Assembly (NCBI GenBank): GCA_046048055.1
Contig: JBJOGW010000022.1
Span: forward strand, 1 to 15,311
Length of the DNA stretch: 15,311 nt
From: SYAC01 sp046048055
GTDB lineage: Bacteria; Planctomycetota; Phycisphaerae; Phycisphaerales; SM1A02
Direction of reading: 5' to 3'
Below, piece after piece: positions 1 through 8,127 of this stretch. Positions within the stretch are counted from its first letter, which is position 1. Every line of letters starts with the position of its first letter. Made by a program: the position numbers and the translations under genes. The notes under the pieces are model-generated. The model was given only the letters and a program-made list of their open reading frames with translations. It was not told the origin of the DNA and did no database searches.

Positions 1-163
1 CCCCCCCCCTCACGAAGGTTGCGATTTTGTGACTCATTGCTGCGACATGCAGAGGTCCATGCGATCCGAGAACGGCCTTCCAAGCCCCAGCAGGGCCGAT
101 TCCAGCCCCCCACCACCCCAAACCCAGCTCCGCATCCAGCCTGACCCGCAAAGCGGTATCGCG

Positions 164-224
164 CCGAGCGCAGCGAGAGACCATTCCACCCAAGCAGGAT
201 GGCCCATGCCGAGCGGAGCGAGAA
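164..224 (+). repeat. Pair of GCCGAGCGNAGCGAGA direct repeats
   Basis: A 16-base element, GCCGAGCGNAGCGAGA, occurs at 164-179 and again at 209-224, differing only at the N position (C then G). The copies are offset by 45 bases. The element contains two GAGCG/AGCGAG half-like units, similar to short GC-rich repeats scattered between genes in many high-GC genomes. Function unknown. Confidence 0.6.
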
Positions 225-287
225 GCGCTAAGCCGAGGCGCATGCGAAGCGGAGCCGAGGCGGCCGCGTGCGGGTCAGGCTGGAAGC

Positions 288-380
288 GGAGCGGCCGATG
301 CGGGACGCGCAGCGGCCCATGCGGGACGCGGAGCGGCCGATGCGGGACGCAGAGCGGCCGGCTTCGGACGCGCAGCGGCC
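288..380 (+). repeat. Imperfect 21-bp tandem repeat, about 4.4 copies
   Basis: Units lie at 288-308, 309-329, 330-350 and 351-371, plus a partial unit at 372-380. The core is RSAGCGGCCSATGCGGGACGC. Units 1 and 3 are identical, unit 2 differs at three positions (two at its start and one in the middle), and unit 4 is more diverged (GGCTTCGG in place of GATGCGGG). Because 21 is a multiple of 3, every frame across it gives a 7-residue peptide repeat (for example RPMRDAQ/E), but no gene-like context supports translation. The array ends four bases before the leuS stop codon, so it sits in the 3' flank of leuS. Such arrays may vary in copy number by slippage. Confidence 0.85.
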
Positions 381-384
381 AACA

Positions 385-3204
385 TCAAGGAACGATGTTC
401 ACAAGCCGCTTCGGCACCACCACGATCTTGCGCGGCACCCTGCCGCCGAGCAGTTCGGCGACCCTGGGCTCGGCCAACGCCAGGCGCTCCACGTCGGCGG
501 CACTTGCCTCGGCAGGCACGGTGAGGTGCGCCTTGACCTTGCCGGCCACCTGCACGGCCAGCTCCACGGTGCTCTGCTGCAGCATGGCCGGATCGAACGC
601 GGGCCAGTCGGCCACGGTCACGCTTTCGGCGTGACCAAGCCTTGACCAGATCTCCTCGGCCATGTGCGGTGCGAAGGGAGCCAGCAGGCGGATGAAGCGA
701 TCGAGCTGCTCGCGCGTCATGCCGCCCTGGGTGGGGTCGGTCATCTCGGTGGGTCGCGTGGCCGCGTTCACCACCTCGATCAGGGCCGCGATGGCGGTGT
801 TGAAGGCCAGGCGGTCGATGTCCTCGCCCACCTTGCGGGTGGCCCGGTGCAGCAGGCGCTCCAGGTGCTCGCTGGGCTTGGCCGCCAGCAGCAGCTCGCC
901 GGTGCGCTCGCACACGGCCAGCCGCCAGGCCCGCTGCAGAAAGCGGAACACGCCGGCGATGTCGCGCGTGTTCCAGGGCTTGCTGGCCTCGAGCGGGCCC
1001 ATGGACATCTCGTAGAGGCGGAACGTGTCGGCGCCGTACTCGGCGATCACGTCATCGGGATTGATGACGTTCTTCAGGCTCTTGGACATCTTGGCCACCA
1101 CCTGGGTGACGGGGCCCCCGTTCTTCTCGAAGAAGGCGCCGCCGCGCTCCTGGACCTGGTCCACCGCCACCAGTGTGCGGTCCGACCGCTGGTAGGCGTG
1201 GCTGGTGATCAGGCCCTGGTGAAAGAGCCGGGCGAAGGGCTCGGGCGTGCTCACATGGCCCAGGTCGAAGAGCATCTTGTGCCAGAAGCGGGCGTAGAGC
1301 AGGTGCAGCACCGCGTGCTCGTTGCCGCCGATGTACAGGTCCACGCCGCGGCCCTTGCCATCGGGCCCGATCATCCAGTAGCGCTCGGCCTCCCTTGACA
1401 CGAAGCGGTCGGCGTTTGCCGGGTCGCAGTACCGCAGGTAGTACCAGCACGAGCCCGCCCAGCCGGGCATGGTGTTGGTCTCGCGGCGCACCTTCGCGTT
1501 CGCCGGCAGCACCTGCGGATCGATGCCAGCCTCGCCTGCGGTGGTGTTCACCCACCCGGTCGCCTTGCCCAGCGGCGGCAGCGGCGTGTCGCTCTCGATG
1601 GGCGCGTAGTCGGTCAGGTCGGGCAGCGTGAGGGGCAGCCGAGACTCCGCCACCGGATGGTGCAGGCCCTGCTCGTCGAAGACCACGGGGAAGGGTTCGC
1701 CCCAGTAGCGTTGCCTGCTGAAGAGCCAGTCACGCAGCCGGTAGTTCACGCGTCGCTTGCCGCGGCCCGTTCGCTCCAGCCACTCGAGCACGGCCAGCCT
1801 GGCCTGGGCCGTCGGCCTTCCGTCGATCGAGAGTTCGGCGGACGCGCTCTGCACGGCCACGCCTTCGCCACGGGTGGCCTTCTCGCCGGTCCACGGCTCG
1901 CCCGGAATCTCGACCACCTGGCGGATCGGCAGGTCGAACGCCCTGGCGAAGGCGAAGTCTCGCTCGTCATGCGCGGGCACGGCCATGATGGCGCCCGTGC
2001 CGTAGCCCATGAGCACGTAGTCGGCGGTCCACACCGGGATGCGCTCACCCGTGGCCGGGTTGACCGCGTGCAGCCCCGTGAAGCAACCCGTCTTCTCCCT
2101 GGATTCGGCCTGGCGATCCACATCGGCGCGATCGCGGCTGGCCTGCACGTAGGCCGCCAGCGTGGCCCGGGCCACGTGGCTGAGCGAACCGGCACCCCCG
2201 GCCACGGCCTCGACCAGCGCATGCTCGGGAGCCACCACCATGTAGGTGGCACCGAACAGCGTGTCGGGGCGCGTGGTGAACACGCGGAGCGGGCCCAGGC
2301 CCTCCACGGCAAAGTCGATCTCGGCGCCTTCGCTGCGCCCGATCCACTCCGCCTGCTGCACGCGCGTGCTCTCGGGCCACGCCACCAGGCTCAGGTCCTC
2401 GAGCAGGCGATCCGCGTAGGCGGTGATGCGAAACATCCACTGCTTGAGCGGCAGGCGGCGCACCGGATGGCCGCCGCGCTCGCTGCGGCCGTCGATCACC
2501 TCCTCGTTGGCCAGCACGGTGCCCAGCTTCGGGCACCAGTTCACCGTCTGCTCGCCCAGGTACGCCAGACGTCGCGTGTCGAGCCAGCGCTGTCGCTCCA
2601 GCGGCGAGCAGGCCCTCCACGGCTTCGTGGTGCCGTCGATTTCCACGGTTTCGTCGCGCGCGGCCATGTCGCGCTCCAGTTCGACGATGGGCCGGGCCTT
2701 GCCGGCCGTGGGGTCGTACCAGCTGCCGTAGGCCTGCAGCCAGATCCACTGGGTCCACTTCACGTAGCCCGGATCGATGGTGCCGAACTCGCGGCTCCAG
2801 TCGTAGCCGAAACCGAAGCGTTTCAGCTGCCGGCGGAAGTTGTCGATGGCCCGGGCCGTGGTGAGGCGCGGATGCACGCCGGTCTGCACCGCATACTGCT
2901 CGGCCGGCAGCCCGAAGGCATCCCAGCCCATCGGGTGCAGCACGTTGAAGCCCTGCATGCGCTTGTGACGCGCCACGATGTCGGTGGCCGTGTAGCCCTC
3001 GGGATGTCCCACATGCAGACCCGCCCCGCTGGGGTAGGGAAACATGTCCAGCACGTAGAACTTGGGGCGGCTCGCATCGAATCCCGGGTCACCGGGATTG
3101 CCCACTCGGTACGCGTTGTCACGCTCCCATCGAGCCTGCCACGAGGTCTCGATGCGACCGGCCAGCGCCGCGTCGTAGCGGAAGGGAGTGGACTCGTCGG
3201 GCAT
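385..3204 (-). CDS. leuS: Leucyl-tRNA synthetase (LeuRS)
   Basis: A class I cytoplasmic aminoacyl-tRNA synthetase that attaches leucine to tRNA-Leu using ATP. The protein has 939 residues, against about 860 in E. coli. The HIGH motif appears as HVGH at residues 64-67. The CP1 editing domain is recognisable by TTRPDT (about 310-315) and GTGAIMAVPAHDERD (about 402-416), whose final Asp matches the editing aspartate. KMSKS is at 705-709, followed by the anticodon-binding domain and a C-terminal domain ending KRLVNIVP. An insertion of about 45 residues (161-208) precedes VNWCPKLGTVLANEEV, and the cysteine pair found in many homologues after this point is replaced by RSERGGHP. I associate both traits with planctomycete LeuRS. 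The start lies 21 bases after the folC stop, so the two genes probably share a transcript. A weak TAGCCT (3220-3215) ten bases before the ATG could give an extra promoter. Confidence 0.98.
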   Translation of the reverse strand: MPDESTPFRYDAALAGRIETSWQARWERDNAYRVGNPGDPGFDASRPKFYVLDMFPYPSGAGLHVGHPEGYTATDIVARHKRMQGFNVLHPMGWDAFGLPAEQYAVQTGVHPRLTTARAIDNFRRQLKRFGFGYDWSREFGTIDPGYVKWTQWIWLQAYGSWYDPTAGKARPIVELERDMAARDETVEIDGTTKPWRACSPLERQRWLDTRRLAYLGEQTVNWCPKLGTVLANEEVIDGRSERGGHPVRRLPLKQWMFRITAYADRLLEDLSLVAWPESTRVQQAEWIGRSEGAEIDFAVEGLGPLRVFTTRPDTLFGATYMVVAPEHALVEAVAGGAGSLSHVARATLAAYVQASRDRADVDRQAESREKTGCFTGLHAVNPATGERIPVWTADYVLMGYGTGAIMAVPAHDERDFAFARAFDLPIRQVVEIPGEPWTGEKATRGEGVAVQSASAELSIDGRPTAQARLAVLEWLERTGRGKRRVNYRLRDWLFSRQRYWGEPFPVVFDEQGLHHPVAESRLPLTLPDLTDYAPIESDTPLPPLGKATGWVNTTAGEAGIDPQVLPANAKVRRETNTMPGWAGSCWYYLRYCDPANADRFVSREAERYWMIGPDGKGRGVDLYIGGNEHAVLHLLYARFWHKMLFDLGHVSTPEPFARLFHQGLITSHAYQRSDRTLVAVDQVQERGGAFFEKNGGPVTQVVAKMSKSLKNVINPDDVIAEYGADTFRLYEMSMGPLEASKPWNTRDIAGVFRFLQRAWRLAVCERTGELLLAAKPSEHLERLLHRATRKVGEDIDRLAFNTAIAALIEVVNAATRPTEMTDPTQGGMTREQLDRFIRLLAPFAPHMAEEIWSRLGHAESVTVADWPAFDPAMLQQSTVELAVQVAGKVKAHLTVPAEASAADVERLALAEPRVAELLGGRVPRKIVVVPKRLVNIVP

Positions 3205-3225
3205 GAAGGCGGGCAGGCTACCGCG

Positions 3226-4728
3226 TCAGGCGCGGGCCGCCTCGGCCTTCTCGCGATCCTGCTGCAGGATGCGCAGCGCCTCGCCCACCAGGTAGAAGCT
3301 GCCGGTGACCACGATCAGGTCCTCGCGGCTCACGGCACGAATGGCAAGCTCCAGGGCCTCCGGCAGCGTGCGAGCCACCTGGCTCATCTTGCCGCTGCGC
3401 TCGGCGAACATCTTCTGCAGGTCCTCGGGGGCCGCGGCGCGCGGCGTGGACGCGGCTCGGGTGAAGATCACCTTGTCGGCGCCCAGGTTCACCTTGTCCA
3501 GCATCACGCCGACGTCCTTGTCTGCGCAGCACCCGAAGACGCAGACCATGCTGTCGTAGGGCACATGAGCGCCCACGCACTTCATGAGCGTCTGCACGCT
3601 GATGGGGTTGTGGGCGCCGTCGACCAGCACGCGCGGACGCTCGCGCACCACCTCCATGCGACCCGGCACGCGTGTGTTGGCCAGACCGCGGGCCACCTTG
3701 TCCTCCGGGCAGTCGAAGCCACGACCGCGCAGCACGTCGATGGCCGCCAGCGCCAGGCCGCAGTTGCTGCTCTGGTGCTCGCCTGGCAGCGGCACGGGCA
3801 GGTGCTCGAGCCGGCTGGTCTTGGTGTAGAGGCACACGCGGGTGTGGGGCCCCAGGTCCTCGCTGGTGCAGAAGCGGCTGCTGAACTCGATGTCCTTGTT
3901 CACCACCCGCAGGTCCGCGCCCACCTTCTCCGCCACCTCACGGAACGCCTTGTCCACCTCGCCCGGCGGATCGAACACCACCGCGGGCACGCCCTTCTTG
4001 AAGATGCCGGCCTTCTCGCGGGCGATGGCGCCCAGCGTGTTGCCCAGCAGCTTGGTGTGGTCGAGGTCGATGGTGGTCACCACACTCACCTCGGGCGTGA
4101 TCACGTTGGTGCTGTCCAGGCGTCCACCCAGCCCCACCTCGATCACCGCCACATCCACGGCCTCGTCGGCGAAGTGCCGCAGTGCCGCGGCGGTCATGAC
4201 CTCGAAGAAGGTGGGTTCCTCGGCCAGCTTGGCGGCGGCCTTGGCCACCCGGCGCATCAGCTCGGTGAAGGTCGGCTTGCCGATCATGCGTCCGTTCACC
4301 CCGATCCGCTCGCGCACATCGACCAGGTGCGGGCTGGTGTATTCGCCCACCACGTACCCGCAGGCCCGGAGCATGCTCGCGATCATGGCGACCGTGCTGC
4401 CCTTGCCCACGGTGCCGGCCACGTGCACCGTCTTCACCTGCAGGTGCGGGTTGCCCAGCTTGGCCAGCAGGTCATGCATGCGGTCCAGCTTGAAGGCGTC
4501 GTCGCTGTAGCGGACCACCCGCTGACGCTCGATGTCGGTGCGCTCATGAAGCCACTTCAGGGCCGCGTTGTAGTTGGCCAACTCCGGCGCACGGGTGCGG
4601 GCAGGCTTGGTCTCCACCACCGAAGACTTGCCGCCACCGCCAGTTGCGGACGTGGCTTCCGCCCTGGTCTTCCCCGAAGTCTTGCGAGTTGTCCTGGCGG
4701 CCACCTTGGAGTCCTGCGTGCGTGCCAT
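3226..4728 (-). CDS. folC: Folylpolyglutamate synthase / dihydrofolate synthase (Mur ligase family)
   Basis: An ATP-dependent ligase that adds glutamate to folates (and, in bifunctional forms, to dihydropteroate). With the start at 4728 it has 500 residues. The Mur-ligase P-loop is GTVGKGST at 105-112, where the usual Asn is Val. It is followed by TSPHLVDVRERI (131-142), VIEVGLGGRLDSTN (195-208), the central-domain DLDH and EKAGIFK motifs, and the C-terminal DGAHNP (370-375). The first 50 or so residues are rich in Lys, Arg, Ala and Thr and look disordered, an addition to the usual family length. An in-frame ATG at 4779 would add 17 residues, but the promoter at 4738-4767 lies inside that extension, which favours the 4728 start. 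It leads a unit with leuS and is divergent from the LOG-family gene. The balance between the two synthase activities cannot be read from sequence alone. Confidence 0.93.
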   Translation of the reverse strand: MARTQDSKVAARTTRKTSGKTRAEATSATGGGGKSSVVETKPARTRAPELANYNAALKWLHERTDIERQRVVRYSDDAFKLDRMHDLLAKLGNPHLQVKTVHVAGTVGKGSTVAMIASMLRACGYVVGEYTSPHLVDVRERIGVNGRMIGKPTFTELMRRVAKAAAKLAEEPTFFEVMTAAALRHFADEAVDVAVIEVGLGGRLDSTNVITPEVSVVTTIDLDHTKLLGNTLGAIAREKAGIFKKGVPAVVFDPPGEVDKAFREVAEKVGADLRVVNKDIEFSSRFCTSEDLGPHTRVCLYTKTSRLEHLPVPLPGEHQSSNCGLALAAIDVLRGRGFDCPEDKVARGLANTRVPGRMEVVRERPRVLVDGAHNPISVQTLMKCVGAHVPYDSMVCVFGCCADKDVGVMLDKVNLGADKVIFTRAASTPRAAAPEDLQKMFAERSGKMSQVARTLPEALELAIRAVSREDLIVVTGSFYLVGEALRILQQDREKAEAARA

Positions 4729-4737
4729 AAGAGAAAC

Positions 4738-4767
4738 ATGATATCTGAATCGAGGCCTCGGGTTCAA
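4738..4767 (-). promoter_or_regulatory. Predicted sigma70-type promoter of folC, leaderless
   Basis: Read on the minus strand, the -35 is TTGAAC (4767-4762), the spacer is 18 bases and the -10 is TATCAT (4743-4738). The -10 ends nine bases before the folC ATG at 4728, so a start site about seven bases downstream would fall three bases before the ATG. The spacer contains the perfect palindrome CGAGGCCTCG at 4751-4760. Confidence 0.65.
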
Positions 4768-4831
4768 ATCACCATGCACAAGTTCATGTGTTTCATGGAT
4801 TTATGATTCAGGATCCCAACCGTCATTCCGC

Positions 4832-4837
4832 TACCCT
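4832..4837 (+). promoter_or_regulatory. Predicted -10 element of the LOG-family gene, leaderless
   Basis: TACCCT ends eight bases before the ATG at 4846. No good -35 hexamer is visible 16-18 bases upstream. No Shine-Dalgarno sequence precedes the ATG. The position matches the other start-proximal hexamers in this window. Confidence 0.45.
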
Positions 4838-4845
4838 TTCGGCCT

Positions 4846-5616
4846 ATGGATCCAGCCGAGAAGCGTCGGATGCAGGGCGCGGAGTCGTGGCGGGCCCTAC
4901 GCATCATGAGCGAGTTCGTGGATGCCACGGATGCCATGGCGGACCTGGGGCCTGCGGTCAGCGTGTTCGGCAGCGCCCGCACACCGCCGGACACCCGCTA
5001 CTGGACCATGGCCGAGGACGTGGGCAAGGGCCTGGCCAAGGCCGGCTTCGCGGTGATCACTGGCGGCGGGCCGGGGATCATGGAAGCGGCCAACAAGGGG
5101 GCCGTGGCGGCCGGCGGCAAGAGCGTGGGTCTGAACATCCTGCTGCCCAAGGAGCAGCGTCCCAACCCCTTCCAGACCCTCTCGCTGGACTTTCGGTACT
5201 TCTTCATCCGAAAGCTCATGTTCGTGAAGAGTTCGGTGGCCACCGTGTGCCTTCCCGGCGGATTCGGCACGCTGGATGAGCTCTTCGAGGCGCTCACGCT
5301 CATGCAGACCCTCAAGGCCACGCCCAAGCCGCTGGTGCTGATGGGCCGTGCGTTCTGGCAGGAGATGTTCGAGTGGCTGCGGTCGGGCCTGCTGGCCAAG
5401 CATGCCTACATCGAGGAAGTGGACCTGAACCTGATGCACATCACCGACGACCCCGAGGAGTGCGTGAAGCTGGTCAGCGACGTGCACCGGGGCACTCGCA
5501 CCTGGGCCCCGCACCTGCCCCGATTCCCCGAGGACGTGGCAGTGGACCTGGGCGAAGGCCTGCGGCTTGGCACCCGGCGACACACCGGCGAGGGCTTGGT
5601 CGCCGGTCTGGAGTGA
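4846..5616 (+). CDS. LOG-family nucleotide-binding protein (TIGR00730-type, possible nucleoside monophosphate phosphoribohydrolase)
   Basis: A 256-residue Rossmann-fold protein. The family motifs are GGGPGIMEAANKG (about 73-85) and PGGFGTLDE (137-145), with a basic/aromatic stretch FRYFFIRKLMF between them. LOG proteins cleave ribose 5-phosphate from purine nucleoside monophosphates. In plants this activates cytokinins. In bacteria the physiological substrate is often unknown, and some members act on AMP or other nucleotides. About 35 N-terminal residues precede the first beta strand (AVSVFGSAR) and the C-terminal tail after residue 220 is not part of the core fold. The gene stands alone on the plus strand, divergent from folC and convergent with hrpB, whose stop codon is nine bases away. 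Its start is set by the ATG next to the -10-like TACCCT. Confidence 0.9.
   Translation: MDPAEKRRMQGAESWRALRIMSEFVDATDAMADLGPAVSVFGSARTPPDTRYWTMAEDVGKGLAKAGFAVITGGGPGIMEAANKGAVAAGGKSVGLNILLPKEQRPNPFQTLSLDFRYFFIRKLMFVKSSVATVCLPGGFGTLDELFEALTLMQTLKATPKPLVLMGRAFWQEMFEWLRSGLLAKHAYIEEVDLNLMHITDDPEECVKLVSDVHRGTRTWAPHLPRFPEDVAVDLGEGLRLGTRRHTGEGLVAGLE
5584..5607. terminator. Hairpin between the convergent LOG-family gene and hrpB
   Basis: ACCGGCGA (5584-5591) and TCGCCGGT (5600-5607) form a perfect 8-bp inverted repeat with an 8-base loop, overlapping the last codons of the LOG-family gene. It lies 19-42 bases past the hrpB stop on the other strand, so it could act on both transcripts. Neither side carries a U-tract, so intrinsic termination is uncertain. 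Confidence 0.35.
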
Positions 5617-5625
5617 AGGCTGCCC

Positions 5626-8127
5626 TCATCGCCAGGCGTGCCGCGGATAGCGACGCCTGAGCTCGTTGCGAAGGCTGGGGTAGAGCGTCTTCCAGAAGTT
5701 GGCCAGGTCACTGGTCACCTGCAGGGGACGCATGTTGGGCCCCAGGATCTCCAACGTGACCGGGACGCGGCCCCCCGCCACCGTGGGCGTGCGGTCCAGG
5801 CCATACAGATGCTGGATGCGGGCAGCACCCCGGGGCGGCTTGCCGGACTCGTAGTGCAGCCGCAGGGGTCGGGGACCCTCGGGCAGCGCCAACTGCGCGG
5901 GCGCCATGCGCTCCACGAACGCGCGCGAGGCGGGATCGAGCACGCCGCGCACCGCCTCCAGGCACGGCAGGTCCTCGACCTGGCTGGCCCGGTGCAGACC
6001 CGAGCAGAGTTCCAGCCGGATCAGTTCCAGGTCGTCCGCCTCGTAGGTCAGCAACCGCTGCTCGGGGAACCACGCCGCCACGCAGCGCACACGCTCGATC
6101 CATTGCGTCACCGCCTCGTCCCAGCCACGCAGGATCACGTCGCCCTCCCGGATGCGTTCGGCAAGCCGTCGCTCCGCCTCGCCGCTATCGACGGGACGCG
6201 GCGGCCGTGCCGTGCGATCCACGGGCACTCCCGAAAAGAGCGTTTCCTCCAGACGTTCCACCGCCCGGGACTGCGGGTTCCAGGCGAGCCGCTCGACCAC
6301 CTCAAAGGCCCCCGGCAGCGCCGCACGCACCCACGACTCGTGAAGCGGCTCGGCCATGGAGAGGATCTGCGTGTCGGGATCCGCCGGGTTCTCGTCGGCC
6401 TGCAGGCAGAGCACGAAACCGCCCGCATGAACCACCGAGTCGCGGTCCAGCACGGCCTTGCGACGCCCGGCCGCCAGCAGGTGCGGCCGATGCGGATCGG
6501 GCCGCCACGCCACGCCGTCGGAACATCCCTGAAGCATGGCCAGGACCACGCGTTCCGCGGGCACCTCGGCGGTGTCGCCGCCCGATCGCGGGAATGCGCG
6601 GGCCAGCCGATCGGCGGCGCGCAACGCCTCGCGAGCGGCTTCGTCGACCACCTGCAGGCCGGGCGGAAGGGCGCGGCCCTCGGCCAGACGCTGCAGGATC
6701 CTCTCGCGCACCACCAGGTCGCCCGGTGCGTCCCCGTGCTCCAGGCACGCGAGCAGCGCCCCGCGATCGCCGCCGCGCACGAAGTCGCGCTCCGACGCCA
6801 CCGCCACCCAGCGGCTGGCACGCACCAGGCAGCCGTCTGCCGACGCGGCTCGCAGCACCGCCGCCAGGCGTGGCGGCGCCGGCACGCGTGCCATGGCAGC
6901 GCCCGCCTGGGTGATCGCGCCGTGCGCGTCCACGGCACCGAGTCGCTGCAGCGTCTCCACGGCGCGCGCCCAGGCCTGTGGCTCGGGAGGATCCAGCCAC
7001 GGAAAGTCGTGCACGGACCCGGAACAGGCGGCCACCTGCAGCGCCGCATCCGACAGCTCGACCCGCGCGATCTCGGGCTGGTCGAACTCCGCGCGGCGTG
7101 CGTGATCCTGCTCGCTCCAGAGGCGCACGCACACGCCTGGGGCCACCCGGCCGGCCCGACCCGCGCGCTGGTCGGCGGCCGCCCGGCTGATCGGCTCCAG
7201 TCGCAGCGCATCGAGCCCCCGCCGAGGATCCGCGCGGTGCACCCGTGCCGTGCCCGCGTCCACCACGCCGCGCACGCCGGGCACGGTGATCGAGGTCTGC
7301 GCCACGTTGGTCGCCACCACCACGCGCGGCCGCGTCGTCGGCTCGAGCGCCAGGTCCTGCTCGCCCGGTGGCATGGAGCCGTGCAACCTTCGCCAGACCA
7401 GGTCACGGTCCAGGCCGTGCTGCCGCGCCGCCGCCAGCGTCCGATCGATCTCGCGGGCGCCCGGCATGAAGACCAGCACGTCGCCTGCCACCTCGGCCGC
7501 CAGCCCGGCCGCCTGCAGCGCCGCCGTTTCGCACGCGTCGCGTCCCGCCGCCGCATGCCGGATGGTCACGGGATGCTGACGGCCCGCGGCGTGAAGGCGC
7601 CGCGCTTCCAGCCGCGCCGACAGCCGGTCCGCGTCGAGCGTGGCGCTCATGATCAGCAGCTTCAGGTCGGGGCGGCGCGCCTGCAGCCGGCACACGCCGG
7701 CCACCGCCAGATCGCCCTGCAGGCTGCGCTCGTGGAACTCGTCCACCACCACGGCGCCCACGCCGCGCAACTGCGGATCCTCGACCAGCATCCGCAGGAA
7801 GACGCCTTCGGTCAGGAACCCGATGCGCGTGGCGGCGCTCCAGGCGGCGTCGAACCGCGTGCGCCAGCCCACGCGTTCGCCCGGTCGCGTGCCCATCTCG
7901 GCCGCCACGCGACGTGCCACCATCCGGGCCGCCAGCCGCCGCGGCTCCAGCACCAGCACCTGTCCCTCGATGCCGCCCTCGACCAGGATCTGTGGCACCT
8001 GCGTGGTCTTGCCCGAACCGGTCTCGGCGGTCAGGATCAGGCGACCGCTCGTGCGGATCGACTCGAGCAGCTCTTCGGCGACCGCCCGCACCGGCAGCAA
8101 CGCGGACTCGTGCGGGCCCGCCCTCAC
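5626..8127 (-). CDS. hrpB: ATP-dependent RNA helicase HrpB (DEAH-box family)
   Basis: An 833-residue superfamily 2 helicase. Motif I is AETGSGKTT (34-42), motif II is DEFH (129-132), motif III is SAT (161-163) and motif VI is QRAGRAGR (320-327), followed by helicase-associated domains. The C terminus has the HrpB signature GPNMRPLQVTSDLANFW and ends RRRYPRHAWR, close to the RYPRHPWP-type ending of the family, so the protein looks complete. Family length is about 800-850. The biological role of HrpB is poorly known; RNA remodelling is assumed. The start is a GTG whose bases overlap the stop of the upstream gene (GTGA), so translation is probably coupled. It is the last gene of a three-gene unit with the pseudopilin-like and one-TM genes. 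The opposite strand is open over almost the whole gene, an effect of codon use. Confidence 0.95.
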   Translation of the reverse strand: MRAGPHESALLPVRAVAEELLESIRTSGRLILTAETGSGKTTQVPQILVEGGIEGQVLVLEPRRLAARMVARRVAAEMGTRPGERVGWRTRFDAAWSAATRIGFLTEGVFLRMLVEDPQLRGVGAVVVDEFHERSLQGDLAVAGVCRLQARRPDLKLLIMSATLDADRLSARLEARRLHAAGRQHPVTIRHAAAGRDACETAALQAAGLAAEVAGDVLVFMPGAREIDRTLAAARQHGLDRDLVWRRLHGSMPPGEQDLALEPTTRPRVVVATNVAQTSITVPGVRGVVDAGTARVHRADPRRGLDALRLEPISRAAADQRAGRAGRVAPGVCVRLWSEQDHARRAEFDQPEIARVELSDAALQVAACSGSVHDFPWLDPPEPQAWARAVETLQRLGAVDAHGAITQAGAAMARVPAPPRLAAVLRAASADGCLVRASRWVAVASERDFVRGGDRGALLACLEHGDAPGDLVVRERILQRLAEGRALPPGLQVVDEAAREALRAADRLARAFPRSGGDTAEVPAERVVLAMLQGCSDGVAWRPDPHRPHLLAAGRRKAVLDRDSVVHAGGFVLCLQADENPADPDTQILSMAEPLHESWVRAALPGAFEVVERLAWNPQSRAVERLEETLFSGVPVDRTARPPRPVDSGEAERRLAERIREGDVILRGWDEAVTQWIERVRCVAAWFPEQRLLTYEADDLELIRLELCSGLHRASQVEDLPCLEAVRGVLDPASRAFVERMAPAQLALPEGPRPLRLHYESGKPPRGAARIQHLYGLDRTPTVAGGRVPVTLEILGPNMRPLQVTSDLANFWKTLYPSLRNELRRRYPRHAWR

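Larger units (their letters stand above)
1..384. other. Non-coding region downstream of leuS
   Basis: No convincing gene is visible here. The left edge begins with a run of nine C residues. Positions 20-60 are less GC-rich, and 160-380 are filled with degenerate GC-rich repeats built on AGCGG/GAGCG units. Open frames crossing the region translate into low-complexity Arg/Ser/Pro/Ala-rich sequence with no recognisable domain. An ATG on the minus strand at 37-35 starts an open frame (MSHKIATFVRGG) that leaves the window after 12 codons. It could be the start of a real gene to the left but cannot be judged. For leuS, which is transcribed toward this region, it is 3' flanking sequence. I see no U-tract terminator. 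Confidence 0.6.

Noticed and set aside
1..9. Run of nine C residues as a biological slippage tract
   Set aside because: It lies at the window edge, so its true length and whether it is an assembly effect cannot be judged.
34..243. 69-codon minus-strand ORF overlapping a further ATG at 37-35
   Set aside because: No domain, no TANNNT box or Shine-Dalgarno sequence, and Trp/Gly/Leu-rich composition typical of chance frames in GC-rich repeats. The next frame leaves the window after 12 codons, so it cannot be assessed.
381..399. AACATC / GATGTT inverted repeat across the leuS stop as a terminator
   Set aside because: Only a 6-bp stem with a 7-base loop and no U-tract. It overlaps coding sequence and is within chance expectation.
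3215..3220. TAGCCT before leuS as a seventh leaderless promoter
   Set aside because: It ends ten bases before the ATG, has no -35, and lies 21 bases from the folC stop, where co-transcription is simpler. Not counted among the six.
4783..4797. Direct repeat TTCATG with 9-base period in the folC/LOG gap as an operator
   Set aside because: Six-base repeats in a short AT-rich stretch are expected by chance, and no further copy is present.
1657..4806. 1049-codon plus-strand ORF antisense to leuS and folC
   Set aside because: Its codons are exactly in register with those of leuS and folC. In that phase an antisense stop needs a sense TTA, CTA or TCA codon, all rare in GC-rich genes. The translation is His/Gly/Ala/Arg-rich and matches no family.
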